The notes under the pieces were generated by a model. That model was given only the letters and a program-made list of their open reading frames with translations, was not told the DNA's origin and ran no database searches. This document shows, in pieces, positions 51,999 to 61,187 of a stretch of DNA of 64,000 bases. A program made the translations under genes and the position numbers. This stretch comes from Arthrobacter sp. ISL-95 (GTDB taxonomy: Bacteria; Actinomycetota; Actinomycetes; Actinomycetales; Micrococcaceae): NCBI RefSeq assembly GCF_018613695.1, contig NZ_JAGGPR010000005.1, positions 369,571 through 433,570 of the forward strand, written 5' to 3'. Within the stretch, counting starts at the first letter, position 1; each line of letters begins with the position of its first letter.

Positions 51999-53024
51999 CT
52001 AGCCGAACAGCACAGACGCTTCGTCGTAGCGGTGTTGCGGCACGGTCTTGAGCTTGCCCAGGGCTTCCTCGAAGCCCACATGGGAGATGTCCGTGCCCTT
52101 CAGGGCCACCATGGTTCCCCAGCGGCCTTCCACTACGGAATCAATTGCGGCCATGCCCAAGCGAGTCGCCAGGACGCGGTCAAAGGCGGTGGGAACGCCA
52201 CCACGTTGGATGTGGCCGAGGATCGTCGCCCGGGTTTCGATGCCCGTGCGGGCCTCGATCTCTGGTGCCAACTGGTCAGCGATACCACCCAGGCGGGGCC
52301 GGCCGAATGTATCCAAGCCTCGTTCGGAGTGCGGGGACTCCATGTGCTCCGGAACGAAGCCTTCGGCAACTACTACCAGCGGGGCGCGGCCACGATCGTG
52401 GGCCTCCTGGACCCATTCGGTGATCTGTTCAATGCTTGCCTTCTGCTCCGGGATCAGGATGGCGTGGGCGCCGGCTGCCATGCCTGCGTGCAAGGCGATC
52501 CAGCCCACGTGGCGGCCCATCACTTCGGCGATCATGCAGCGGTGATGGGATTCTCCGGTGGTGCGGAGACGGTCGATGGCCTCCGTGGCAATCTGCACGG
52601 CGGTATCGAAACCGAAGGTGTAGTCAGTGGCATCGAGGTCGTTGTCCACGGTTTTGGGGACGCCGACGATCTTCAGGCCGGCGTCGGTGAGGCGCTTTGC
52701 AGCTGCCAGTGTTCCCTCTCCGCCGATTGCGATGATGGCGTCAACGCCAAGGCGTTCCATGTGCGCCTTGATGACATCAGGGCCACCCCCGTTCTCGAAC
52801 GGGTTGGTACGGGAGGTACCCAGAATGGTGCCACCCTGCTTGGCGATACCGCGGACCATGGTGCGGGGGATGTCGATCACATCGCCTTCGACAACGCCGC
52901 GCCAGCCGTCGCGGAAGCCCACAAACTCCTGGCCGTGGATGGCAATGCCCTTGAGGACTGATCCCCGGATCACTGCATTGAGGCCGGGGCAGTCGCCACC
53001 GCTGGTAAGAATGCCAATTTTCAT
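51999..53024 (-). CDS. pfkA: 6-phosphofructokinase
   Basis: A 341-residue enzyme that phosphorylates fructose 6-phosphate in glycolysis. Motifs: ILTSGGDCPGLNAVIRG, IGGEGTLAAAKRL, GVPKTVDNDLDATDYTFG, EVMGRHVGWIALHAG, GHIQRGGVPTAFDRVLATRLG. At the residues that separate ATP and pyrophosphate users this protein has Gly (as in E. coli residue 104) with Lys in the next key site (GVPKT; E. coli has Gly at 124). The mixed pattern is known in actinobacterial PFKs and does not decide the phosphate donor. Streptomyces homologues with this pattern are ATP enzymes. Confidence 0.92.
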   Translation of the reverse strand: MKIGILTSGGDCPGLNAVIRGSVLKGIAIHGQEFVGFRDGWRGVVEGDVIDIPRTMVRGIAKQGGTILGTSRTNPFENGGGPDVIKAHMERLGVDAIIAIGGEGTLAAAKRLTDAGLKIVGVPKTVDNDLDATDYTFGFDTAVQIATEAIDRLRTTGESHHRCMIAEVMGRHVGWIALHAGMAAGAHAILIPEQKASIEQITEWVQEAHDRGRAPLVVVAEGFVPEHMESPHSERGLDTFGRPRLGGIADQLAPEIEARTGIETRATILGHIQRGGVPTAFDRVLATRLGMAAIDSVVEGRWGTMVALKGTDISHVGFEEALGKLKTVPQHRYDEASVLFG

Positions 53025-53165
53025 GTTTGCTCACTCATGGCTTGGAGGAATACGTGCAGAGCGCCACGCTGAGCTCCCCATGATTGTAGACGGGCATGTG
53101 GGGTGGGACACAAACGGTTACTTTTGACCCCGGCGGTGCGGTAGCGGAAACCTGCCCGAAAACAG

Positions 53166-53197
53166 CGAAACGCCCCGCCAACCGGCAGGGCGTTTCG
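53166..53197 (-). terminator. Terminator hairpin between pfkA and the PspC genes
   Basis: CGAAACGCCC (53166-53175) pairs with GGGCGTTTCG (53188-53197), with an inner GCC/GGC. On the minus strand it ends the PspC transcript just after 53225. Confidence 0.75.
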
Positions 53198-53224
53198 TTG
53201 AATTCAGCTAGCTGTAACCGGCAA

Positions 53225-53473
53225 CTACCGAGAGCGTTGGGTGATGAAGGATTCGAGGGGGATCTTGTTGTTCTGGTCCGGCAGGATCAGCCAGCCCAGG
53301 ATGTAGACCACGAATGCGGGACCGGGCAGCAGGCAGAAAAGCAGGAAAGCCACCCGAACGTACGCTACGTCTACCCGGAGCTTTGCTGCGATTCCTCCGC
53401 AGATCCCGCCGATCCAACGCTGCGGACCACGCTTCAGGCCGAAGCCCCTGACGATGCTGAAGAACTTGTCCAT
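53225..53473 (-). CDS. Small PspC-domain protein
   Basis: An 82-residue protein consisting almost only of a PspC domain: GPQRWIGGICGGIAAKLRVD and YVRVAFLLFCLLPGPAFVVY then ILGWLILPDQ, with one membrane segment. PspC domains sense or stabilise membrane stress. It lies at the end of a minus-strand run of three envelope genes, divergent from a kinase whose sensor is also a PspC domain, so it may take part in the same response. Start at 53473 with GGAAGGG upstream; the longer frame has no ribosome site. Confidence 0.82.
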   Translation of the reverse strand: MDKFFSIVRGFGLKRGPQRWIGGICGGIAAKLRVDVAYVRVAFLLFCLLPGPAFVVYILGWLILPDQNNKIPLESFITQRSR

Positions 53474-53522
53474 GGCTACACCCTTCCCTGTTGCGGTTGC
53501 TTTGTCACGTTGCTGTGTCCGG

Positions 53523-53942
53523 TCACTTGGCCGGGCTCTTTGGTGTGCTTGAACCCTTACGGGCTGACAGTAGCCCGCCGACCACCAGTGCCGCGCCCGC
53601 ACCGATCATCAAGCCGATCAGCACATACGTACCGTTCAACGTAACCCAGCCGAGTGTGGAGATGACGATCAGGGCGGCGAGGGCGATCACAATCAACCCC
53701 CACACCACTGTTCCTATGCGTGCCTGCCGGGGTTCGTCGTCGTCCGTGTGTTCCACTGCGAAGCTGGGCTCCAAGGGCGGCGTGAGCGGGATCTGCCGGA
53801 GGCTCGGTTTCGGAAGGGCCTCCGTGGGGCGGGTTTCCCTGGGCAGGGCCTCCGTGGGGCGGGTTTCAGCAGGACGTTGCTCCCTGGGCAGCGGCTCTGT
53901 TGGCTGCGCGTCGCGTGCCTTGCCTGGCTCGTTGGTGCTCAT
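53523..53942 (-). CDS. Small membrane protein with PTEALPRET repeats
   Basis: A 139-residue protein. Residues 1-50 are Pro/Thr/Arg/Glu-rich with two near-identical units TRPTEALPRE and TRPTEALPK, each about 10 residues and encoded by a 23-base exact repeat at 53815-53837 and 53845-53867. Two membrane segments follow: TVVWGLIVIALAALIVISTL and VLIGLMIGAGAALVVGGLL, with a short basic tail. It lies between two PspC-type genes, 1 base after the larger one, so is in the same operon. No known domain; probably an accessory of the envelope-stress module. Confidence 0.75.
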   Translation of the reverse strand: MSTNEPGKARDAQPTEPLPREQRPAETRPTEALPRETRPTEALPKPSLRQIPLTPPLEPSFAVEHTDDDEPRQARIGTVVWGLIVIALAALIVISTLGWVTLNGTYVLIGLMIGAGAALVVGGLLSARKGSSTPKSPAK

Positions 53943-53943
53943 G

Positions 53944-55530
53944 TCAGTTTCCTTCCTGGATGGTCACGTTGCTGAACGTGCCGTCAATTTCCACCACGAG
54001 GTTGGCCCCCGGCTTTTCAGTGTTGTAGAGCGTCCTCTCGTCCTGGAGGCGGCCACCGCGGTCTGTGCCACGTTCGTTGAGGTTGCCGAAGGTCATATCG
54101 GCCCTGACCTCCACGGGAACATCATCGGGAATGATGACGGTGACGTTGCTGGCTGTGGCATCAACCGGAATCAGCACCTCGGAGATCAGCGGAGGCGTCA
54201 GGACGATGTCGCTTAAGTCCACCCGTCCTTGCGCCCCTGTGACGTCGATGCCAAGCCGTGCCTGCTCCAGGCTGGTAGGTGCCCAATTCACGTCATGGAA
54301 GGTGAAGCGGTCTCCGTTCCTTGGAACCACATTGAAGATTCCACCGATGATCAGAGCCACCACTGCGAGGAAGCCAAGGAACCCCGAGGTCCGCCCGCGA
54401 AGTCCGGCGATGAGGATGCCCAAGCCAAGTACGGCCGCGCCTGTAGCCCACACCACGGCGTTACCCGAGTTGCCCAACTCAATGACGTTGCCGGCGTCGA
54501 GCGCTTTCAACGTTCCACCGGCGAGCAGCGCTGCACCGGCTGACACTGAGACGATTGCAGCTCCCGCACCCTTACGCTTTGGAGCGGCGGGTTTCGGGTG
54601 CCATTCGTGCGGGGGAGTGGGACCGTAAGGGGGACGCGGGCCGGATGGCGTGGAGCCTGACCGGCCGCCCGCGCCGTAGCCACTGGCTGCGCCGTAGCTA
54701 CCAGCGGGGCCGTGGGCGCCGCCTGCGGAAGGAGGCCCATAGGTTTTACTGCCCGGTTGGCCCGCGCCGTACACGGGTACGCCGGTATTGGTGCCGGTGG
54801 TTGTGGTGGACGCGAACGACCTCGGCGTGCCGTAGCCCGTGCCGCCCGGAGCGGCGGAATACGGCGTGGCGGAGTAGTTTTGCTGGCCCACAGTCGAAGT
54901 TCCCTTTGGGGCTTTGTTCCGTTGGACCAGGAAATAGATGAGGTAAAAAACGCCGCCCATCCAGAACAGCGTCCAGAACACGCCCGGCAGTCCATCCCAG
55001 CCCCAACCCCAGAAGCCGCGGCCCAGGCTCGGCAGGCCGATGATGGTGGTGATCAACGCGCCGGTCATGCCCCCTGACCACCGGCCCGCGGCGGCTTCCT
55101 GTACATGGATCCGGCCGTCAGGCTCAGGCAGGAGCGCCCAGGCAACGCCGTAAAGCAGTACACCTACGCCTGCAAAGAGTGCCAGGACAATGAAGATGCC
55201 CCTCACAATCAGGGGGTCGATGCCGAACCGGTGGGCCACACCGCTCGCCACGCCGCCGATCCAACGGTCTGGTCCCCGGCGGATGCCTTGGTTGCGGATC
55301 CAGTCGAAGAAGTTCTGCTGGGAGGTTGCCGGAGCGGCGCCGGTCGGCGTGTAGTTGCCGCTGGCGGGACCGGTTCCCGAAGGAGCCGCGGACTCTCCGG
55401 GTGTCCCCGAAGGTGTCCCGGATGTGGCGCCAGTGGCACCGGTGGAAGCGCCGGTATGGGCGCTGGAGCCGGATCCGCCGGCGGTGCCTGGCGTTCCGGG
55501 TTCCTCTGGGTTCATGCTGTTCGCGTTCAT
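53944..55530 (-). CDS. PspC-domain membrane protein with LiaF-like C-terminus
   Basis: A 528-residue protein. Residues 1-70 are Gly/Ser/Thr-rich; about 75-145 form a PspC domain (GPDRWIGGVASGVAHRFGID); then come a Gly/Tyr/Ser-rich linker, two to four membrane segments around 335-385, and a C-terminal beta region (residues 420-528) with DRFTFHDVNW, DVTGAQGRVDLSDIVL and NVTVIIPDDVPVEVRADMTF. The C-terminal part resembles the LiaF/YvqF cell-wall stress domain. LiaF in Firmicutes restrains a LiaS kinase; here the kinase with its own PspC domain is divergent, which gives a similar layout in actinobacterial form. Start at 55530 or 55515. Confidence 0.78.
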   Translation of the reverse strand: MNANSMNPEEPGTPGTAGGSGSSAHTGASTGATGATSGTPSGTPGESAAPSGTGPASGNYTPTGAAPATSQQNFFDWIRNQGIRRGPDRWIGGVASGVAHRFGIDPLIVRGIFIVLALFAGVGVLLYGVAWALLPEPDGRIHVQEAAAGRWSGGMTGALITTIIGLPSLGRGFWGWGWDGLPGVFWTLFWMGGVFYLIYFLVQRNKAPKGTSTVGQQNYSATPYSAAPGGTGYGTPRSFASTTTTGTNTGVPVYGAGQPGSKTYGPPSAGGAHGPAGSYGAASGYGAGGRSGSTPSGPRPPYGPTPPHEWHPKPAAPKRKGAGAAIVSVSAGAALLAGGTLKALDAGNVIELGNSGNAVVWATGAAVLGLGILIAGLRGRTSGFLGFLAVVALIIGGIFNVVPRNGDRFTFHDVNWAPTSLEQARLGIDVTGAQGRVDLSDIVLTPPLISEVLIPVDATASNVTVIIPDDVPVEVRADMTFGNLNERGTDRGGRLQDERTLYNTEKPGANLVVEIDGTFSNVTIQEGN

Positions 55531-55656
55531 ACTTCGATCCTGCCGTCCGGACCACCCTGTCCTCTACTGGGGGATACCCTGAATGATCCCTGAGGGACCC
55601 CCGAACAAGTCCGGTTTCCGGTCCGGGGCACCGGCGATCCGTGTTTGGATTGGTAC

Positions 55657-57351
55657 ATGACAACCGCTGTACAACGCCCCACGCTGGTCCGCAGCAGCGA
55701 CCGCATGATCGCGGGCGTCTGCAGCGGACTCGCCGACCACCTGGGGTGGCCCGTCAAGCTCGTCCGGCTGGGCATGATCCTGGCCTGTTTCGCGGGCGGT
55801 GCAGGTGTGGCCTTCTACGCGTGGCTGTGGACCATGGTTCCTACCGCGGACGAGAACGCCGAGCGCAACGCCCGCCGGCCGGCGTCGCCCATTGCTCCTG
55901 CGGTGAGCCTGCCGTCTGCGTCCGTCCCCACCGCGGGCGCTTCCGCGCCGTCAAACACGTACGACGCCGGATCGTCGCCGACGGTGGCCGGCGCACCTCC
56001 GGTGTTCGGCTCCGTCCCGGGCGGCTCTCCTGTTCCTGGTTACAGCAGGGCCGGCAGTTCTGTCCCGGCCCGCAGTTCTGTGCCGGCTAGCGGTTTTGTG
56101 CCCGGCAACGGTCCTTTCCCGGCCGGTGATTCGGCACTCAGCGGCGGTTCCCTTGTGGGTCAGCCAGCCGACGGGCCTCCTTCGGGCACTGCAGGCGCCG
56201 AACCTGCTGCCTTCGGCAGCGCCTCATCAGCGTGGGACTGGGCCGGAAACCGGGACTGGGCGGGTTCCCGGGACGCCGCAGGCGAGGGCAGCGGAAGTAC
56301 CTTGGCGTCCTGGTTCTCGTTCCGCAAGATCCAGTACGGCAAAGAAATTCTGCTCGGAGCGGCACTTCTCCTGGTTGCTGCAATCTTGATCGCCCGCCAG
56401 TTCGGCGTTGACGTCCCATTGGGCACACTCATTCCGGCCGCCGCCATCCTGGGTGGCGCTGCGATCGCTTGGATGCAGCTCGATGAGACCCGACGAGCCG
56501 GCTTGGTGGACAAAACAAAGGCCGACCAAGCAGGTGGATGGACGCGCCTGGCAGCGGGTTTGGCCTTGGTGGTGGCCGGCGTCCTGGTGATGGTGTCCGG
56601 TTCGGGATCCTGGGAGCAGACCTGGCTGGCGCTGCTGGCATCCGTGGCTGTCCTCGGCGGCGTTGCCCTGGTGCTGTTGCCGTGGGGCCTGAAATTCTGG
56701 AAGGACCTCGAAACCGAACGGGCCGGACGCGTCCGCGAAACTGAGCGCGCGGAGATCGCAGCACACTTGCACGACTCCGTGCTTCAAACCTTGGCGCTCA
56801 TTCAACGGCGTGCGGGTTCCGAGCAGGATGTGGTGCGCCTCGCCAGGGCCCAGGAACGCGAGCTCCGGTCCTGGCTGTTCAGTGATCCTGCCAAGGAGTC
56901 CGGCCTACTGGCGGAACGGATCAAGGCAGTCGCGGCCGAGGTTGAGGACTCCCACGGGCATGCGGTGGAGGTGGTCACGGTCGGAGATACTGACATGACG
57001 GATCGGCATGAGGCCATGGTCCAGGCAGCCAGGGAGGCCATGCTCAATGCCGCCCGGCACGGGGGCGGAACAGTATCGGTGTACTTGGAAAGCACCGCCG
57101 GGAGTACGGAAATCTTCATCAAGGATCGCGGCCCGGGCTTCGACCCCGAAGCTGTCCCGGAAGACAGATTGGGCGTTAAGGAATCGATCATTGGCCGGAT
57201 GAAGCGGCACGGCGGCACAGCGGTCATCAACAGCAGCAGCGATGGAACGGAAGTCCGTTTGGCCCTTCCGTCACTGAATGCAGACGCCGGCGAGCAGCGG
57301 AACGGCGACGTGCGGAACGGCGAACAGCGGAATGGAGAAGCGAAGCAATGA
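55657..57351 (+). CDS. PspC-domain sensor histidine kinase (NarL-type system)
   Basis: A 564-residue kinase. Residues 15-75 are a PspC domain (SDRMIAGVCSGLADHLGWPV) with one membrane segment; 80-220 are a low-complexity Pro/Gly/Ser linker; four membrane segments follow around 235-360; then the HisKA_3 domain with His372 in AAHLHDSVLQTLALIQ, and the ATPase domain (EAMLNAARHGGG, KDRGPGFDPEAV). This places the PspC fold on the sensor itself. The gene is divergent from two PspC/LiaF-like genes and its TGA overlaps the response-regulator ATG. It probably senses envelope stress and controls the divergent genes. ATG at 55657. Confidence 0.87.
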   Translation: MTTAVQRPTLVRSSDRMIAGVCSGLADHLGWPVKLVRLGMILACFAGGAGVAFYAWLWTMVPTADENAERNARRPASPIAPAVSLPSASVPTAGASAPSNTYDAGSSPTVAGAPPVFGSVPGGSPVPGYSRAGSSVPARSSVPASGFVPGNGPFPAGDSALSGGSLVGQPADGPPSGTAGAEPAAFGSASSAWDWAGNRDWAGSRDAAGEGSGSTLASWFSFRKIQYGKEILLGAALLLVAAILIARQFGVDVPLGTLIPAAAILGGAAIAWMQLDETRRAGLVDKTKADQAGGWTRLAAGLALVVAGVLVMVSGSGSWEQTWLALLASVAVLGGVALVLLPWGLKFWKDLETERAGRVRETERAEIAAHLHDSVLQTLALIQRRAGSEQDVVRLARAQERELRSWLFSDPAKESGLLAERIKAVAAEVEDSHGHAVEVVTVGDTDMTDRHEAMVQAAREAMLNAARHGGGTVSVYLESTAGSTEIFIKDRGPGFDPEAVPEDRLGVKESIIGRMKRHGGTAVINSSSDGTEVRLALPSLNADAGEQRNGDVRNGEQRNGEAKQ

Positions 57352-58022
57352 ACAACAGCCCTGAAAACGGTGCCAGACGCAGGGTGCGCGTCGTCATAGT
57401 GGACGACCACACCATTTTCCGCTCCGGGTTGAAGGCGGACCTCGACGAACGCATTGATGTGGTGGGCGAGGCCGGAACCGTCGAGCAGGCCATCGCCGTC
57501 ATAGCCGAGACCCGGCCTGAAGTGGTGCTCTTGGACGTCCACCTTCCCGGCGGTCTGGGTGGTGGCGGACGTGAAGTCATTGCCGGTTCCATGTCCTTGC
57601 TCACCTCCACCAGCTTTCTGGCCTTGAGCGTGTCCGACGCCGCTGAGGACGTAGTTTCGGTCATCCGGGCGGGTGCTCGCGGGTACGTCACCAAAACCAT
57701 TTCCGGCAAGGAGATTTCCGATGCCGTCATCCGCGTGGCCGACGGCGACGCCGTCTTCTCTCCCCGTTTGGCAGGTTTCGTGCTGGACGCTTTCGGTACC
57801 GCACCTGCTGACATCGCCGACGACGAGCTGGACAAGCTTTCCGCCCGCGAACTTGAAGTCATGCGGCTCATCGCCCGGGGTTACAGCTACAAGGAGGTGG
57901 CCAAGGAGCTGTTCATCTCCATCAAAACGGTGGAGACGCATGTGTCGGCGGTCTTGAGGAAGCTCCAGCTTTCCAGCCGCCACGAACTCACCAAGTGGGC
58001 GGCCGAACGCCGCCTCCTCTGA
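57348..58022 (+). CDS. LuxR/NarL-family response regulator
   Basis: A 224-residue regulator. The receiver has VDDHTIFRSGLKADLD, phosphoacceptor Asp63 in VVLLDVHLPGGLG, and AGARGYVTKTISGKEI. The C-terminal LuxR helix-turn-helix is LSARELEVMRLIARGYSYKE, VAKELFISIKTVETH. It pairs with the PspC-kinase by a 4-base overlap. Its likely targets are the divergent PspC genes and its own operon; the shared intergenic region (55531-55656) would hold the sites. Confidence 0.92.
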   Translation: MNNSPENGARRRVRVVIVDDHTIFRSGLKADLDERIDVVGEAGTVEQAIAVIAETRPEVVLLDVHLPGGLGGGGREVIAGSMSLLTSTSFLALSVSDAAEDVVSVIRAGARGYVTKTISGKEISDAVIRVADGDAVFSPRLAGFVLDAFGTAPADIADDELDKLSARELEVMRLIARGYSYKEVAKELFISIKTVETHVSAVLRKLQLSSRHELTKWAAERRLL

Positions 58023-58026
58023 CGCT

Positions 58027-58105
58027 CTCTCACTTCCCGTCGGGATTTCCCGACCCCTCTCTCACTTCCCGTCGGGATTTCCCGACCCCTCTCTCACTTC
58101 CCGCG
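58027..58105. repeat. 32-base tandem repeat with internal hairpins
   Basis: Units start at 58027 and 58059, with a partial third at 58091-58105 (period 32). Each full unit contains GTCGGGATTTCCCGAC, a perfect 7-base stem with a 2-base loop. It lies just after the response-regulator stop. Confidence 0.85.
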
Positions 58106-58110
58106 CCTTA

Positions 58111-58156
58111 AACGCAAACGCTCTTCCACCTGTCACGGTGGAAGAGCGTTTGCGTT
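58111..58156. terminator. Bidirectional terminator with a perfect 20-base stem
   Basis: AACGCAAACGCTCTTCCACC (58111-58130) against 58137-58156, loop TGTCAC, between the convergent regulator and aminotransferase genes. Confidence 0.85.
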
Positions 58157-58165
58157 GGCTGGTTG

Positions 58166-59395
58166 CTACTTGGCCTTGCCCAGGAACTCCTGCATGCGGC
58201 GGACACCCTCGGCGAGGTCGTCATCGCCCAGTGCGTAGGACAGCCGCACGTATCCGGAAGGGCCGAATGCCTCGCCCGGTACCACCGCAACTTCGACTTC
58301 GTCGAGGATGAGGGTGGCAAGTTCAGCCGAAGTCCGGGGCCGGACGGGACCGTTGGAGGTCTCGAATTCCTTACCCAGCAGTCCGCGAACGTCCGCGTAG
58401 ACGTAAAAGGCGCCGGTCGGCGTCGGGCATTCAACGCCATCGATCGCGTTCAGGCCGGCAACGATCGCCTTGCGGCGGCGGTCGAAGGCAACCTTCATTT
58501 CGTCGACGGCGGTGAGCGGACCCGTGACGGCAGCGGCAGCGGCGATCTGCATGATGTTCGAGACGTTGGAGGTCGCGTGCGACTGCAGGTTGGTGGCTGC
58601 CTTGATGACGTCGGCCGGGCCGATCATCCAGCCCACCCGCCATCCGGTCATGGCGTATGTCTTGGCAACGCCGTTGAGGATGACAACTTTGTCGCCCAGT
58701 TCCGGCGCAGCGGTGGCGATGGAGGTGAACTCGACGTCGTCGTACGTCAGGTGCTCGTAGATCTCGTCGGTAACAACCCAAAGCCCCTTGGACGCGGCCC
58801 ACTTGCCGATCTCCGCGACCTGCTCGGGGCTGTAAACGGCGCCGGTTGGGTTGGACGGGGAAACGAACAGCAGGATCTTGGTCCTGTCGGTCACAGCGGC
58901 CTCAAGCTGCTCGACGGTGACCAGGTAGCCCTGTTCAGGGCCGGCGAAGACCTCGACGGGCACGCCGCCGGCAAGGCGGATGGCCTCCGGGTACGTAGTC
59001 CAGAAGGGGGTGGGGATGATGACTTCGTCGCCTGGATCCACCAGGGTTGCGAACGTGTTGTAGACAGCCTGCTTGCCCCCGTTGGTCACCAGGACCTGGG
59101 ACGGGTCCACCTCGTAACCGGAGTCCCGCAGGGTCTTTTCAGCGATGGCCTTCTTCAGCTCGGGGAGACCCCCGGCGGGGGAGTAGCGGTGGTACTTCGG
59201 TTGACCCGCTGCCTCAATGGCGGCCTGGACGATGTAGTCCGGGGTGGGGAAATCGGGTTCGCCGGCACCGAATCCGATCACGGGACGTCCCGCGGCCTTC
59301 AGTGCCTTGGCCTTGGCGTCAACGGCAAGGGTGGCGGATTCTGCAATGGCGGAGATTCGCTGTGAAATGCGGGCGGTAGTTGTTCCGGCAGACAT
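58166..59395 (-). CDS. aspC: Class I PLP aminotransferase, aspartate aminotransferase type
   Basis: A 409-residue PLP enzyme: [54 protein letters not shown], the Lys-PLP site in [17 protein letters not shown], and [19 protein letters not shown], which marks Ig-type aspartate transaminases of thermophiles and actinobacteria (also known to accept prephenate or aromatic acids). It moves the amino group between aspartate and 2-oxoglutarate. Single gene, convergent with the kinase operon. Confidence 0.9.
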   Translation of the reverse strand: MSAGTTTARISQRISAIAESATLAVDAKAKALKAAGRPVIGFGAGEPDFPTPDYIVQAAIEAAGQPKYHRYSPAGGLPELKKAIAEKTLRDSGYEVDPSQVLVTNGGKQAVYNTFATLVDPGDEVIIPTPFWTTYPEAIRLAGGVPVEVFAGPEQGYLVTVEQLEAAVTDRTKILLFVSPSNPTGAVYSPEQVAEIGKWAASKGLWVVTDEIYEHLTYDDVEFTSIATAAPELGDKVVILNGVAKTYAMTGWRVGWMIGPADVIKAATNLQSHATSNVSNIMQIAAAAAVTGPLTAVDEMKVAFDRRRKAIVAGLNAIDGVECPTPTGAFYVYADVRGLLGKEFETSNGPVRPRTSAELATLILDEVEVAVVPGEAFGPSGYVRLSYALGDDDLAEGVRRMQEFLGKAK

Positions 59396-59647
59396 CTATG
59401 TACCGTTCTTCGCAGGCAGCTCGGGGGCTGGATGATGGGATTCGACGTAAACTACCTTATGCTGTTCTGCGGAGCCCCCGGGTGCCTGCAGAACTTTGTG
59501 ACTGATAATGCTGGTCACAGGCTTTTAGGGCTGGGAGGTCCGGAATCGGGCCGGTTCGACTATCGCGAAATTCTTGCGTAGACTGGTTCACCGGTGTTGA
59601 AAAGCACCACAGGCTGAAGTGCGGCCTGAAACATGGATTTGATCCAT

Positions 59648-59720
59648 AGGGTAGTGGCGCAATTGGTAGCGCAGCGGTCTCCAAAACCGCAGGTTGCAGG
59701 TTCGAGTCCTGTCTGCCCTG
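59648..59720 (+). tRNA. tRNA-Trp (anticodon CCA)
   Basis: 73 bases: acceptor AGGGTAG (59648-59654) with CTGCCCT (59713-59719), discriminator G, anticodon stem GCGGT/ACCGC around CTCCAAA (anticodon CCA, tryptophan), T-arm GCAGG/CCTGT. It lies just before secE, the usual position in actinobacteria. Confidence 0.96.
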
Positions 59721-59815
59721 CGCAAGCTGTTCCGGCGGAAACGCCGGGGCACGCGCAGCAACCATGGCTCTGATCAGAGTCGGGTCAACAACTTTGCAAG
59801 GTGAGTGAGGACCAG

Positions 59816-60082
59816 GTGACCGAAACAGCTGCCAGCAGCTCGAAGGGCCGTCCCGCCAAGAAAGCCGATCGTGGCTTCTTCGCCCGTATTGCACTCTTCG
59901 TCCGCCAGGTCATTGGTGAACTGAAGAAGGTTGTTGCGCCCACCCGCAAGGAACTGATCAATTACACGCTTGTGGTGCTGGTGTTTGTGGCCATCATGAT
60001 GCTCATCGTCACCCTGCTGGACCTCGCTTTCGGCACAGGAGTCAGTTGGGTCTTTGGTGGGTCAGGGGCTACGGACCAATAA
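59816..60082 (+). CDS. secE: Preprotein translocase subunit SecE
   Basis: An 88-residue protein. A soluble, basic N-terminus (GRPAKKADRGFFARIALFVR) precedes the SecE signature QVIGELKKVVAPTRKELINY and one membrane segment, TLVVLVFVAIMMLIVTLLDL. It clamps SecY in the protein export channel. Start GTG 59816 with GAGG 5 bases upstream; a GTG at 59801 is the alternative. Followed by nusG, as is conserved. Confidence 0.93.
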   Translation: MTETAASSSKGRPAKKADRGFFARIALFVRQVIGELKKVVAPTRKELINYTLVVLVFVAIMMLIVTLLDLAFGTGVSWVFGGSGATDQ

Positions 60083-60196
60083 GCGGATCTGTCCGCAAAC
60101 TGTGTGAAATTCCTTGTTGGATCAGGGATTTTGCGGGGTTTGCGGAATTGAGCCATTTAAATAGGCATGTTAGGCAATGAGGAAGCAGGAGACCAA

Positions 60197-61057
60197 GTGT
60201 CTGAGCAGGAGCTCGAGGTAAACGAGACTGAGCTGGGCGGATCCGCCGAGGACTCAGCCGACGCCACGGCTATTGTCGTGGAAGAGTCCGAGGTTGATTC
60301 TGCTGCGCCCGAATCTGCCGACGCCGACGATTCCGAAGAGGACTTCGAAGCTGACGTGGACGCCGAGTCTGATGACGCGTCCGACGCCGACGAAGCCGAC
60401 GCTTCGGAAGAGTCCGACGGCGACGACCTGGCAGCCGCTGCTGCTGCAGCGCCGGCCGACCCGGCCGAAGAATTCAAGGGCAAGCTGCGCCGCCAGGAAG
60501 GTGACTGGTACGTCATCCACTCCTACGCAGGTTACGAGAACCGCGTGAAGGCCAACCTTGAGACCCGCATCCAGACCCTGGACATGGAAGATTACATCTT
60601 CGAAATCCAGGTGCCCATGGAAGAGGTCGTCGAGATCAAGAACGCGCAGCGCAAGGTCATCAACCGCGTACGCATTCCCGGCTACGTCCTGGTCCGTATG
60701 GATCTGACCGACGCTTCCTGGGGCGCCGTGCGTCACACGCCGGGTGTCACCGGATTCGTGGGTAACGCACACAACCCCGTCCCGCTGCGCCTCGATGAGG
60801 TCTTCTCCATGCTCGCCCCGGTCTTCGAAGAAGAGCAGGCAGAGCAGGGCAAGCCCGTCAACAAGCAGAACCAGGCTCCTGTGGCCGTCGACTTCGAGGT
60901 CGGCGAGTCGGTCATCGTCAAGGAAGGTCCGTTCGAGACCCTCCCGGCTACGATCTCCGAGATCAAGCCCGAGTCCCAGACCCTGGTGGTTCTGGTCTCG
61001 ATCTTCGAGCGCGAAACCCCGGTAACGCTCGCATTCAATCAGGTCACCAAGATCTAG
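60197..61057 (+). CDS. nusG: Transcription elongation/antitermination factor NusG
   Basis: A 286-residue protein. Residues 1-90 are an Ala/Asp/Glu-rich acidic extension typical of actinobacterial NusG. The NGN domain follows ([52 protein letters not shown]), then the KOW domain ([20 protein letters not shown]). NusG couples RNA polymerase with Rho and ribosomes. Start GTG at 60197 with AGGAG at perfect spacing; an ATG at 60167 in frame has none. Confidence 0.94.
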   Translation: MSEQELEVNETELGGSAEDSADATAIVVEESEVDSAAPESADADDSEEDFEADVDAESDDASDADEADASEESDGDDLAAAAAAAPADPAEEFKGKLRRQEGDWYVIHSYAGYENRVKANLETRIQTLDMEDYIFEIQVPMEEVVEIKNAQRKVINRVRIPGYVLVRMDLTDASWGAVRHTPGVTGFVGNAHNPVPLRLDEVFSMLAPVFEEEQAEQGKPVNKQNQAPVAVDFEVGESVIVKEGPFETLPATISEIKPESQTLVVLVSIFERETPVTLAFNQVTKI

Positions 61058-61187
61058 CTGATTCCAAAATTTCGCTCCAGTCCTGCCTGCTTAGCAGCTC
61101 GGGAGCGGCCGGCCGCCTCGCCATGGCGGCCACCAACCTGGGACGCGCTCCTGTGTCCCAGGAAGCTATTGAGAGAAGGACCCTACA

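Noticed and set aside
61058..61187. L1-binding leader regulating rplKA
   Set aside because: Position is right for such a site, but no clear match to the 23S rRNA L1 site could be picked out by eye.
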